Position numbers and translations under genes: made by a program
Notes under the pieces: generated by a model
What the model was told of the DNA's origin: nothing
Database searches by the model: none
Seen by the model: only the letters and a program-made list of their open reading frames with translations
Shown here: piece after piece, positions 22,001-32,880 of the stretch
Layout of the letters: every line of letters begins with the position of its first letter
Numbering within the stretch: position 1 is the first letter of the stretch
Assembly: GCA_025331565.1 (NCBI GenBank)
Contig: JAFREQ010000045.1
Span: 1,240,001 to 1,304,000, forward strand
Source: Holacanthus passer
Lineage: Eukaryota > Chordata > Actinopteri > Pomacanthidae
Reading direction: 5' to 3'
DNA length: 64,000 nucleotides

Positions 22001-25000
22001 TTTGGTCATAACCAAACAGCTGTGAGTCAGGTTTTTAGGCAGTTTGAGTCTGTTTGAGGTGAATAACAATGGAGGTATTTTGATACTTCATAAGCTTTTG
22101 AGAGCTGGGAGCCAAAATGTATTATGATGAAAACAGACCCAATAAGCAGCGAGTGTATCATCCTACCTACTCTATGGGCGGAGAAACTCTAGGATGTTTA
22201 AGTGTCGTTAAAAAAAAGACTAAACAGAACTGAACCTCTATGTTGTTACCGTGCATTACAATACAGGTGTTTATTTCCTCCCATCTTGATTACTGCAACT
22301 CCCTTTTCACCTGTCTTAGCTTACAGGTGGTTCGAAATGCTGCTGCCAAGCCTCTGACCAAGTCCTCATGTGACACCAGTCCTGATGTCTTTGCACCGGC
22401 TTCTCAGAAAATTGTCATGCACCTGTCTACATTAAAGAGCTACTGCTGGGAATCTGAGGTCCTCTGATCAGGGTTTGTTGGCTGTTCCTCACTCCAGACT
22501 CAAGACAAAGGGAGATTGTGTGTTTGAGGTTGTAGCTCCTGAACTCTCTCCCTTTGGACTTCATATTTGTTCAGACTTGCTTTTGTTTAATTTGCTTTGT
22601 TTATTTCCTTATTTTGTTCTGCCTGTTTTTAGCTGGTTGCCTGCTTTTAACGACTGTTGCTCTGTCTCTTATTCACCTTTTTTCTTTTTCTTTTTCCTTT
22701 CTCTGTCATAGTTCGGCCTGCCAGGCCTCTGTTCAGCCTTTAGTTTTTGTTCAGCCTTAGTTTTTTTTGTCATGTCACTTTACCTGCCACAGTTTTGTCC
22801 AGTGTTCAGTCCCTCTCTGTCTAGTGTTTCAGCCTTGTTATGTTTTAGTTCAGTCTGCCATAGCTTCTCACCTCAGGTCCCGGTACTTTCCTACTCACCC
22901 CGCCTCTGCATCACCCTCATGCCCGTCAGTGCTTTCGTCATGTTTGGATTTTCTCTGTTACGATTCCTGGACTATGCTGGACATAACCCTGCAGTGAGTT
23001 TTTGTTAATTAAGATTTTGTTTGCCTTTATTAAAGATCTTTTCAACCACCAATTTCTGTGTGTTGCGTTTGAGTCCATCCACACCCCCCGTGACACTCTC
23101 AAGCACTTTGTAAAATAAATTAACTCATTATTGTGCCATTTTGGGAAAATGATGATTCAGAGATTTGATACCAAGATGGAGCCTCGACAAGTCAGTGCCA
23201 CCTGAATGGAAATAAATGATAACTTCACAGCAGAAATTTTAAACTGCACCTGTTAGCTGTTATCCTTCGTAAAGTCTATGTGCTGCCATGTGGAGTGCTA
23301 ATTTTATGAATCAAGTGGAAACAAGTACACAATATTTATAAGATGCAGACACAGGACCCACATGGAAACAGGGTGGGATTAGGAACAATGCATTATCATA
23401 TGTTATCAGAGGGTGTGTTGAGGGACTGGTGTCAATTACCACAAAAACTTAAAAAACTATTTTCTCCACCATAACATCCCAACAGTTTGGTCATGGAGTG
23501 CAAAGTCCAAAAACTTGCAAATGAAAATATGTAGCAGTGCAAATACACTGCATACATAGATGATGTCTCTTTTTAATTAATATTTCTGGACATACTGAAA
23601 GGTCAGGGGTCACCATGTTTTGTGTATTAAGATGCATGACTGTACTTGCATCCAATATGTCAGTTTTTCAAACTTGGAATCACCTGGGTGAGGATGATGA
23701 TGATGAGGGGATGATTTTAACTAAATAAAACTACTAGCCTGTGTCGAACACCAAGATACAACAGGTCTGTTTGATGTGCTAAAGTATGTGTGGTTATTTT
23801 TGCAACAGCTGGGTGCTGGTTGCACAAGATTTAATCATGTCGAAAACAGTGTCTCTCTCCAATTAGAGACAGCAGATTAAACGCATACGTGCTGCCATCA
23901 GAAGGATATAAAGGATGATAATCAGCTGAAAGACTTTCATATATGCAAGCTGCTGTGGATGACAGATGCTGTTTAGAAAAAGATATTAATCTTTACTCTG
24001 CCTTCCTGGCATCACCTCCATAATCAGAATAAAGCCATACCTAATGCTACTTAGGCTCAGAGGTCTGAGGAATGCACAATGAAGGTAAAACAGTGAATGA
24101 AGGATTTTGGAAAGGTTAATGTGGGTCGTCTCCATTAATTAAAGTGCACTGCTGACTTGGTCCAAGCAGGCGCCGCAAAATGCAATCGATCCTGAAACAA
24201 AAATTGCAGTGCACCACTGGATTGCTGATGACACTCCTCCAACTTAACCTCTCCTCCCACTGTGGCACACGGTAAATCACCAGTTTCATTTCCGAAACTA
24301 TGAAATATTCATCTGTGTATATTTCATCTCAAATTTGCTATTTTGTCACAATTACAGAGTTGTCCTGAAAAATGTCTTCAAAGACACAAAATGCAGTTAT
24401 GTTTTTTCCCTAACAGGATCCCTAAGTGCACTTCCTCCAATTTCCTGTAAGAGTCCATTTCTGGGAGCTGGCTGCAGTCTTCTGAATACTGATTCAACAT
24501 GTCCTGTCTTCTTTCTGAGATTTTTTATTCAGCCCCCTGTAGGTCTAACTGTTCTCTGCAAACGTGCCTCCATTTGGCTTCAGAGAATATTATCCGGCTG
24601 CAAAACTATTTTAACCAAGAGGTGCCTTTGGTTGTTTCTTTATGCTCTTCACTCCTAATTATCTCAGCTTAAGTGAGTATTTATCTGCTTAGTGCAACCA
24701 GTTAGTAAAATCTAACAACAACAGTAATTACATAGATACCATATGGAATTTCAGTGTATGTACGCGCCTCATGAGTTTTGTAATTGCACACTAAAGTCAC
24801 CCATCTGCTGTGTGACAGTACGCCATGTTGACAAACCACTTCATCTATTAGCTGAAAAAACACAGCAGAAGCAGGAACTCGACTTTGTTCAAGTCATCCT
24901 CAAACACATTATCTAAACAGCCATCAGATGTTGCAAGCGGCAACTATTTCACAGCTATCCTCTGCATGGATCTGATAAGAACATGTCAGCAGCCCAACAA

Positions 25001-28000
25001 TCTATCATCTAGCCACTAACTCGCCGCAGTTTCGTCGACCTGTTATTTCTGGAAGCCTCAGTCAACAAAACATCGAACCTCAGTACGCAGACATGTTCAC
25101 GAGAAGGTCAGGCTATGTTACCTGTTACTGTACAAGAACCAGTATTGTCTGTGGCTGTGAGTCCAAAATAACTTCCCAGTGTACTAAATTTACTTAATGA
25201 CTTTTTATGTACGTTTCCATTTTCTGACAGTAAAATCAGAGCTGTTTTACCGTGACCACATCCCAAAAACTGCCATGAAAAATCAAATTAAAACATACTG
25301 TAGTAAATATACTGTAGTAGTATCAATATTCAACCAATGTCACATGATATTCTATGAATGGAAACATTAATTTTATGGCCAAAAGTTAGAGGAGAAATCA
25401 GAAACCACTCTCATATCTGTCTGTCAAATTTAAGCTACAGCATGAAACTTGCGCTGGTTTGACTGCCAACAACTCTCGCTTTTGAAACAGATAAAACAGT
25501 TAATAACTGAGTTTTAGGGGCGCTATTAGAGGTTGTTTTTTTTTACTTTGAGACACAGCAAAGCTAGCAGTTTCCCTTTGTTTCCAGTCTTTATGCTAAG
25601 CTAGGCTAACCAGCTGCTGTCACTTCATACAGAGTGGTATCGATTTTCTCATCTTACTTTCTGCAAGAAAGCGCAGAAGCTTACTTCCCAAAAAAGTCAA
25701 ACTGTTCCTTTAATTCTAGCACTAATTTTGAACAGCACACAAACATGCGTCAAAGAAGGCATCTGTTTATACTTTGTATGAAATTAGAGAACACACGTCA
25801 GCCAATCAGAAGTGAAAATGTTCAGTCATAAAAGTGGGATAACACCCTTCGAGTTTTTGTCAGTCAACAATTCCCAAACAGCAGGAGTCGTCCATGACAT
25901 GTACACTATAAAAAACCTGATTCATGCCCCTCCCTTGATTGTAAATTAGTGCTGTGATAACCAAAGAAATGATGATTCACAAGTGTCCAAGATATTCTCA
26001 TGTACAGTATTTCTGATTAGGGAGTGTGACTGACTGTGAGAGGGAGTGATTTCTCATGCAGCCTGTGTCAAAGCGTCTCTGTGGAATCTGCGATCGCTCA
26101 CATTCTTCCTGACACTTCCTGTCTGTGTTCACTCCAGGGTCACGTGTAAGGTAAGTGTTACTGGGGCCGACCAGAGGGACTAAATATGGCCGGTCCGCTC
26201 CTCTCCTGGTCACCCTCTCTCGCTCTCTCTCATCATGACATCAGGCTGGAAGCTCTGCACGCCTCCCTTGTTGCCAAGGTGCAGCACAGAAACAGGAAAA
26301 CATGGGCAGAAAGTGGAGCAAAGTGGACTGAGAAAGGCCAGAGCTGCATGTTTTCATGGGGACTTTCAATCTGAGTGGCAATTAGAAGGAATGCAAATGA
26401 AATATTGAACAGAGGTAGGAATTAAGGAACAGCTATTAGGGGACTGTTATTAACCCTGTGGCTTTCTATCCATCGGTGAAACTGTCAAACCAGCAGAGTC
26501 ACTAAAGTAACACTGGTGTCCGCTTCAGTGCTGACATCACAGCTCCATTTGACTTTTAACAATCAGGATATGAAAGGTGACAGACAGTTAAAAAAAAGAA
26601 GTTCAGAGTGAGTCATGAGATCCAAAATGTCTCTTCCCAAAATGCACTGCGCTCGCAGAGGCGACACAGCGAGCTGTCAACAACCTCGTCAGCTATTTCA
26701 GTCCATGGGCAGGAAGCAAAGCTTTCCAGTCGCCACTGAAGGGATGTTTCCAAAACATTCATATAGGCTCAGTGGGTAGAGACAAAAGGGAAGTGCCAAG
26801 GAGACTGTGTGGGGAGATCCTACACCCAGAACAAGCCGGGAGCTCAGCCAAACCTGCTGGCAGCTCCAGAGTGTCAAAGATCTGAACCCTGAAGGCCAAA
26901 GGTTTGAAAAAAGAGTTTTACCAGATGATTCTAGCAGAAGATGTCACAGCTCCTTTTAATAAATAATAATCTTCCAACCTGTCAATAAAGGTTTTTTTCA
27001 TAAATCATTATTCAAGTTTAATTTGCTCAAAGTCAACACAAGACTTTTTTCTTAACCTAATATTTAACCCTCTTTGAAAACTAAATTTAAGTCCTCTAAA
27101 ATTCTGTAGTTTATCTATGACATCATCACTGTCCTGAGAAAAACATGTATCTCTGAATAGTCAACTTTTTCATAGCACACAAAGGACAATTTAATCTTTT
27201 AGTTTATCTAAAAATCAAAATGACCAACTTTGGAGATGCATGTGTTTACTGGATAGCGACAACACGTCTCTGTCTGAGCAAAGCATAGCTCAGACTGATG
27301 TTACTAATAACTGTGATTTAGTGTTAAATGTCAACATTTTAGCCCGATGCTGGGAACTGTCACCACACAGCTGAGTATATATAGCAGCTCTAGTATTTTC
27401 TCTGCAAAGAGAAAAGACATCAGATCAGTGGTGCCCCAACTTTTTCCTTTAAAGGGCCAAAACTGAAACTTGATGGTGGAAAAATACTTACACTGTTAAG
27501 ATTAAGAGAGATTATGAAAAATAATAAAATAATTACCTCACAAAAAATAAAAGAGCATAAAAAGTAAAACAGTAAATCAAATTAAATTATATAATTTTCT
27601 TGTCCACTGGATACATCTGGAGGGCCAAATCAAACTTTCCCTAACCTTAACCCAGCCGGCCTGAGAACTGGGGTTGCTTCCTGAGCCCAAAACATCCCCT
27701 CCTCCTAAATTGTTGTGATGCATCAGATACGAAAAGAAGATGTCCAGATAGAAGTCAGTGTCGGTACGTTTGGTCTTTCCCATGGGGAATCCAACTGGGC
27801 CACAAAGAGGTGAAAGGAAACCTCACAGACCATTTGGCCTTTTAGCTCCCAAATATTGACAAGGGTTTAGAAACATGCTGTCACCATGAAGGCCTTGTGG
27901 TCTATGTGATAGCTCTGCTAATGTGACTTTGTTAAATATTAACCTGTCCAAACAAAAGCATGTAAGTCTGTGCTATGAGACAGTTTCGTTCAGATTAAGC

Positions 28001-28872
28001 CCAAACCTTTATTGATTATGTCGACTATGGTTTCCTTCTTTACTTTAGCTGCACTAAACTTATAAAGCAGAGTGATGACCCATCTGCCTGTAGGACCCAC
28101 AGCTGATGTCTGGTTCTCTACTGTACATTTAGAAATGTTCTATAGTTTTACTCCACGCAGCTGGTTCGCTAACAGGTTCTGACTGTAATCCACAAGAATG
28201 TGAAGAAAACAAACTTTGCCAAAAGCACAAAGCAGCAGTTGTTGTTCTGTCTGAGGCCAAATGTAAACAGGAATATCATTCTGTGGGTGGTTTTCCTGTG
28301 CAGAGAGAAGCAAAGTCTTCCTGCACAGAATCTGGGAAAACTGAAGATGCAGATGAACCCAAACTTCCAAAAAAAAAAATTTTTAAAAGTGATCAGTGAT
28401 ATAGGAAGTGCATTGAGGTGCATGCATGTGTTGCAGGAAATATGACATTTGCTGGATCCAGCTTCTCCATCATTAGTTGCAGCCTTAGAAACAATATTGG
28501 TGCATATGAGAAGAGAAAGTTTCTGATCACAATTTAACCCTAAAAATATTGTTCTATAATATTTGTGATACTTTGTTATTGTGTCACTTCCTGTCACATT
28601 CCTGTCACATACCAACCTTCTATCAGAGGACACTTGGACAGGTCTCTTCTGTCCTCAGGAAAAGACTCCACCAGCTTCTTAAACAGCCTCCCCAGATCAG
28701 AATAACTCCGATGCAGGTATAAAATGTTCCTGTCGGACCACTCGGTCCTGATCTCGAAGAACTCCTCTTCCTCTCCCCGCTGGCTGATGATGAGTCTCCG
28801 GATCCCGTTGACCCAGCAGTCCCGGACGAACATGTTGACCAGCGACGTGCCCTCGAACACAGCCGATGCCAT
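19073..28872 (-). CDS. pxdc1: pxdc1, PX domain-containing protein 1 (complete)
   Basis: Small PX-domain protein, presumed to bind phosphoinositide membranes; its cell role is poorly known. Coding exons: 28617-28872, 20190-20281, 19918-20035, 19699-19810, 19073-19196, giving 233 residues, close to the 231 I recall for human PXDC1. The conserved start MASAVFEGTSLVNMFV was chosen over an in-frame upstream Met. Exon 1 encodes the first part of the PX fold (FFEIRTEWSDRNILYLHRSYSDLGRLFKKL). Exon 2 encodes the helix ANDIEEKLNEVERLLKNA. Exon 3 has MLTFFERSPLDQVL. The C terminus AYVTNLSYYHLVPFETDIL is strongly conserved. Phases agree at all junctions. Intron 1 is 8.3 kb; the other three introns total under 1 kb. 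It is divergent from prpf4b, as PXDC1 and PRPF4B are near neighbours on human 6p25. Confidence 0.95.
20613..20905. repeat. Foldback element (inverted repeat) in pxdc1 intron 1
   Basis: The left arm (20613-20676) read on the minus strand, GGACAAATGGGCTTTCCAG.., matches the right arm (20841-20905), AGACAAATGAGCTTTCGG... Both continue through a GGGAC..GGAACAATGG block. The arms are about 60-65 bp, imperfect, with a loop of about 165 bp. There is no coding capacity. It looks like a small non-autonomous DNA element. Confidence 0.55.
22240..22570 (+). mobile_element. L2/CR1-like LINE remnant (reverse transcriptase C-terminal part)
   Basis: One frame reads FISSHLDYCNSLFTCLS then LQVVRNAAAKPLTKSS, the conserved post-RT block of L2-type fish LINEs. 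A second frame (from 22475) reads HSRLKTKGDCVFEVVAPEL, the next conserved block. The break between them is a frameshift plus internal deletion. The copy is dead. It lies in pxdc1 intron 1, opposite to the gene. Confidence 0.75.
22571..23095 (+). repeat. T-rich sequence with a retroelement-like 3' tail
   Basis: Pyrimidine-rich sequence follows the LINE remnant and ends TTTATTAAAGATCTTTTC.. then TGTGTTGCGTTTGAGTCC..CGTGACA. This terminus is familiar at the 3' end of fish retroelements. It may belong to the same insertion as 22240-22570 or to another. A similar pyrimidine-rich stretch lies at 33440-33780. Confidence 0.4.
23100..25399. other. pxdc1 intron 1, no recognised feature
   Basis: Unique-looking A/T-rich intron DNA. 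The longest open frame here (24335-24658, plus) shows no coding-like composition or recognisable motif. Confidence 0.5.
25400..25720 (+). repeat. Percomorph repeat with TTTATGCTAAGCTAGGCTAA core
   Basis: Contains GTTTCCAGTCTTTATGCTAA, then GAGTGGTATCGATTTTCTCA, and ends CAAACTGTTCCTTTAA. It is a familiar non-coding interspersed repeat of percomorph fishes. Other fragments lie at 35594-35656 and 11680-11761. It lies in pxdc1 intron 1. Confidence 0.6.
27427..27680 (+). repeat. Degraded repeat with GGGCCAAA words (hAT-like in style)
   Basis: Starts AGTGGTGCCCCAACTTTTTC.., followed by AAAGGGCCAAAACTG, and later GAGGGCCAAATCAAACTTTC. These words are typical of old hAT-type non-autonomous elements in vertebrates. 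Family assignment is a guess. The rest of intron 1 (25721-27426 and 27681-28616) holds nothing recognised. Confidence 0.35.
28617..28872 (-). CDS. pxdc1: pxdc1 coding exon 1 (PX domain N-terminal half)
   Basis: This exon encodes residues 1-85, ending CPLIEG across the junction to exon 2 at 20281. The donor GTTGGT is non-ideal at +4. The frame stays open upstream of the ATG to 29175 (another 101 codons starting with Met). That extension is not part of the protein family as I know it and is most likely 5' UTR. Confidence 0.93.
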
Positions 28873-29362
28873 CCTGTCGTGCGTCAGTCCAGCATGCTGG
28901 GGCGGGTCGGCTGGAGGCAGGCAGAGGAGAAGGGGAGACCACAGGCTGGTTTTCAACACACAGAAACCATGCAAACGTGCAACAACAACTTGGGGAACTT
29001 TTTGCTTCAGTCTCCTGTGAGCTGCAGCTGTGCGTAAAAAAGGGAGGAGGATCAGTCCATCTCGTGCGTAATTCTCAAACGTGGCAGGAGAAAATAGACT
29101 TTGGAGCGAAAGATATCCGCCCCTGCACAATAGATTTGGCAATATCCAGTTTCTTTTTCTTCCTTCATCTGTCAAAGTTGTGCTCCCTCCTCCAGTCCGC
29201 AGCCAGTTTCCTGAATCCAGTGCATTTCACTTCACACTGTCTGGACCGTCTCTTCTTTCAGCACAGTTTCCTCCCCTCTCCTTCCTCCCTCCTTCCTTCC
29301 TCCCCCCTTCACAACAGGGTTTATGCAAAGAATGCAAAGGGCTGCAAAGACTGCCCATCTCC

Positions 29363-29371
29363 TTATTTATA
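29363..29371 (-). promoter_or_regulatory. pxdc1: Possible TATA box of pxdc1
   Basis: On the minus strand this reads TATAAATAA, about 490 bp upstream of the pxdc1 start codon. It is followed by three evenly spaced CTTTGCA words (29349-29324) and a GA/CT-rich tract. A start site near 29335 would give a 5' UTR of about 460 nt. Confidence 0.35.
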
Positions 29372-29399
29372 ATGGAAAAATAGCTGATGTTTTTCTTCA

Positions 29400-30251
29400 C
29401 TCAAATATATCTTCAGTTCACCCTGGATTTGATGCCACCTCAAATCAGTGCACTTAATCTTGAAATGAGATGTTTGGAGATAAGCCGCAGGAAAAATTCT
29501 TAGAAGAGGCTTCTGAAATGCAACCTCATAAAACCCAGAAACTCAAATCCAGCACTTCTTCATCCAGCTAAGGAGCATTAATATTTGCAAGAATTCTCCA
29601 TTTCCAAGCTCAAATAACTTCATAAAATATCAGTATTTTAGCAGAGCAAAAAAGGGAGCCAAGTTTCTCTGCATTGCTCGATTGAGCAGCACAGTAATGT
29701 TTAACCGAGTGAAGAGGCGGTGACCAGTAAAAGAGCTTTACAAGAAGTCACAGCCAAGTCAAGTAATGACAATTCAGCCGTAATTAACTGCTATGGGAAA
29801 AGGGACTGTCTGCAGGCTGTTCTGGTAAAAGCAATTCATAATAGAGTTCAGGAAATAGCATGTTAATTGCATGCTGTAAAAGACGCCTTACTGGACATCA
29901 ATCTGTGCAGAAATCTGAAAACTGTACTGTTGAGGACAGAGAAAGCAATCCTGCTGTAATGTGCACATTACATTTTATGAGACGAAGCAGATGGAGCTGC
30001 AGAATCGTGCATTCAGGACCCCTTTGAGCTCATAAGTGCACCTTTGTGAGTGTTTCAGTCTCACTATTGCAAATGCAAGGACCCCGAACAGGGAGATGCA
30101 GCCAGTCAGGACGATATAAAGTTTCAATTTGCCACGTTTAAAGTGTCCAAAGAGGTCTCCTTCACAGTTTCATATTCAGCTGTTCAGTTCCTTGAGGAGA
30201 CATATTAAATGTTAATCATGTCCAACTGTCTGCATTTAAAATAGATTGCTA
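29400..30251. other. pxdc1-prpf4b intergenic, no recognised feature
   Basis: Unique-looking A/T-rich DNA upstream of pxdc1. No gene or repeat was recognised; it may contain pxdc1 regulatory sequence. Confidence 0.4.
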
Positions 30252-30621
30252 CAGTATAAAACCTATTCTGAAACAGTTGGGACCAGTGAAAAACGTAAAT
30301 AAAAACAGATCATTTGCTAACGAACTGTGTTCACTGACAACAGTTTTCAGATGTGTTCCTGCGTCCATGTATTAATCTCCCTTATTCAATCATGTGTTTA
30401 ACAAAGTGTTGAACCTCTCTCCATCCTCGCTTGTGAACGACTGAGTCCAAACAGGTGTTTTTGGATCAGTCCACAACTTTCACAGTCTTTTGTTGCTCCT
30501 GTTCCAACTTGTTTGAAAATGTTGCTGAAATTCAGAATAAGCAGATATTTACAAAAATCAATGAAGTTGATGAGGTCAAACATTAAATATATTGTTTCTG
30601 TGCTGTTCTGAATCAGGGTTG
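30252..30621 (+). mobile_element. TA-flanked inverted-repeat element (MITE-like), copy A
   Basis: Shares long blocks with the copies at 54874-55110 and 60947-61452: TTCAATCATGTGTTTAACAA, CCATCCTCGCTTGTGAACGA and TCAGAATAAGCAGATATTTA. The right end is AATCAGGGTTG followed by TA, and the left end is preceded by TA. The left terminus is mutated. It is non-coding. Confidence 0.6.
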
Positions 30622-31262
30622 TACAAAATAGGGAAATGGATAAATACATATATATAAATTTTGAAGATCTTGACTCAGTGAAGGATTCCCACTTCTCTGG
30701 AAGTTCCATGTTGTCAACGACAGATGTTCTGTGTTATTTCCCTGTAATTTTCTATGCGATCACGTGTCATATTTCTAGAAATATAAACCACTTACTGAAA
30801 GTGTTTTTCAAACAGTATAGACTATGGTGAAACTGAATCTTGAGCATATCCACCTCTTGGAAAATGAAAACCAGATTTGTTGTCAGTGAACATAATCATT
30901 TTCTAATATCCCTTAAATGCACTTAAAATGCAGATTAGCCAGCATGTTTGAAAGCCCCTTTTTATGCTGGTGACTGGTATTCAATATGGAGATGAGATAA
31001 ATTGTCTAATGAATAAACTAAATCTTTCTGTATGAGAATAATGTCTGTGGTGACATGTGTGACTAATACTAAACATATGTTCCAAACATGCAGATAGATG
31101 CTTTATTGTCATTGCATGCTAAACAACTAATTTTGGTTTGGCACCAATCCACAACACTTAGCAGCATATGTAAATATATAAAACAAAGACAAGATCTATA
31201 CTATAATAAAAGATAGTTCAAAGGTTTTCAATGTGATATATCTGAGACCTCATTGAAAATCC

Positions 31263-31684
31263 CTAATATTTTCATGTAAACCTGAAAATATTCCGAATGT
31301 TTGAGGATCGGAAGTTTAAAGAAGTTATGTAAAATAAAGAAGAAATATTTTAGAGTCTGCACTATTCATTGAACATGAACATTTATGGGGCACTGACAAA
31401 GCAAAGTGAGTTGAGTTGCTTGAACGAGCCACTGATGAGTAAATCAATTCCACCTGAGCGTCATCTGAACACATGCTTCAGTGGAAGAGATAAAAATCTG
31501 ACCTTTTGTTTGGAGTTAACTTGGTCAATGGTCAAATTTGCTTACATTTGATTACTTACCAAGAAATTGTGCAGAATTTGAAATATTTCTTCTTCATTTT
31601 CATGCCATAACTTCTTGTGTTTTTAAATGTTTCTGAATCCACACACTTTCTGATTATTTCCAAATTTACATGAAAATATTAGAG
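31263..31684. repeat. Long imperfect inverted repeat (foldback, arms about 105-120 bp)
   Basis: The left arm 31263-31367 begins CTAATATTTTCATGTAAA and ends AGAAATATTTTAGAG..CTGCAC. The right arm 31563-31684 read on the minus strand begins CTAATATTTTCATGTAAATT and ends GAAATATTTCAAATTCTGCA. Both share GAAGTTATG and AAGAAGAAATATTT in the same order. The loop is about 195 bp and shows no recognised gene. RNA from this region would fold into a long hairpin. Confidence 0.65.
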
Positions 31685-32589
31685 ACATTCATCATGTATG
31701 TAAATCGTCAGAATCACACATAAATGACACACAAAATGATAAAAACCAGGCTTTCAGTGTACTTTTGTAGTAGTTAAATTAATGACATTTCCACCTTCAA
31801 ACTCTTCAGTGGTACTTGGATCCCTGTTGCACTTCATGAGCTGTTAAATTTATTAAATACTGAAACTTATGTTAAAGGAAAACATCACAAATTCTATGGA
31901 CCAAAACTATAGGACCACTCATCTCAGTGGTTGTTTACAGCAGGAACAGAATCAGATTACACGAGGCTCCTTCAGATATTACTGTCCGCACAGCACCAAC
32001 CATTAACCTGTATCATAACAATAGTGGAAATTACACAGTGGGCAGAAAATGACTGTGATGCACTGTAATGATAAAGCAGCTCGGACCAGGACTGAATGTT
32101 GACTTGTCCTGTGATGGTCGAGGTCTGAGATGTGGGTTTATACAAACCTGTAACAGACGCAGAGCTGAATCACCTCACACTTAACTGTCCAGCTGCTATT
32201 GGCTGCTGGGACAAAAGTGCCTATTTAAATATAGATATTAAGGGTCAGGTTTGGGGTTCTGATTATGCTCTAATGACAGAGTCCAACCTCAGTGGACGGC
32301 TTGGAAGATCCACAGCTTTCTGACTAACATCTGACGTCCAGACAGAATAATACAGAGAATAAGTCATTTAGCCTTGAATGAATAAAAATTTAAATGTAGT
32401 TTCTATTTAGTCATTTAAGCCTTTTAGCTTCTTTGCCTTTTTGCTCTATGTTGACAGTGTTTTTTTTTTTTTGGCAACATCTCTTGAGAGATCCGTGCTT
32501 TCAGAGTGGCTTTGCATCTAAAAGGTTTCAGATTGCAAAGTCAAACTGAGGTAAATAAAACTATGGGTCTGCAGTCGAGCTAACAGCTA

Positions 32590-32880
32590 AAAACAAATTA
32601 AAATTTTGACCTGATGATGGTTCAGAGGATCAGCAATCTTGATTTCTTTATGATTCATAAACTGGGAACCATGAATGTCTTCACCAAATGTCATGGCAAT
32701 CCATCCAATAGTTGTTGAGATTTTTCACTAAAAAATGAAAGTGTCAACCTCATGGAGGCGCAAGATGAAAAGACAGAGGATGACTGAAGTCAGTAGGATA
32801 CATCCTCTGGGGACAATGAATGTAGAAAACAATGCATCTAAAAGCTGCTGAGATGCTTCAGTCTGAAAGTGGCGTTCAGC
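32590..32880 (+). repeat. Dispersed percomorph repeat with an internal duplication, copy 2
   Basis: Contains AAATTAAAATTTTGACCTGA, TGTCATGGCAATCCATCC, GTCAACCTCATGGAGGCGC and CATCCTCTGGGGACAATGAA. It is the same family as 4150-4620. It lies between pxdc1 and prpf4b. Confidence 0.65.

Noticed and set aside
24335..24658. 107-codon plus-strand frame in pxdc1 intron 1
   Set aside because: A/T-rich mixed composition and no conserved motif; probably chance.
28261..28300. TGGGTGGTT near the gli3-binding consensus
   Set aside because: One mismatch from TGGGTGGTC; such 9-mers occur by chance many times in 64 kb.
28169..28633. 154-codon minus-strand frame just downstream of pxdc1 exon 1
   Set aside because: Runs from the end of the exon into the intron in another frame; Phe/Leu/Cys-rich and low quality.
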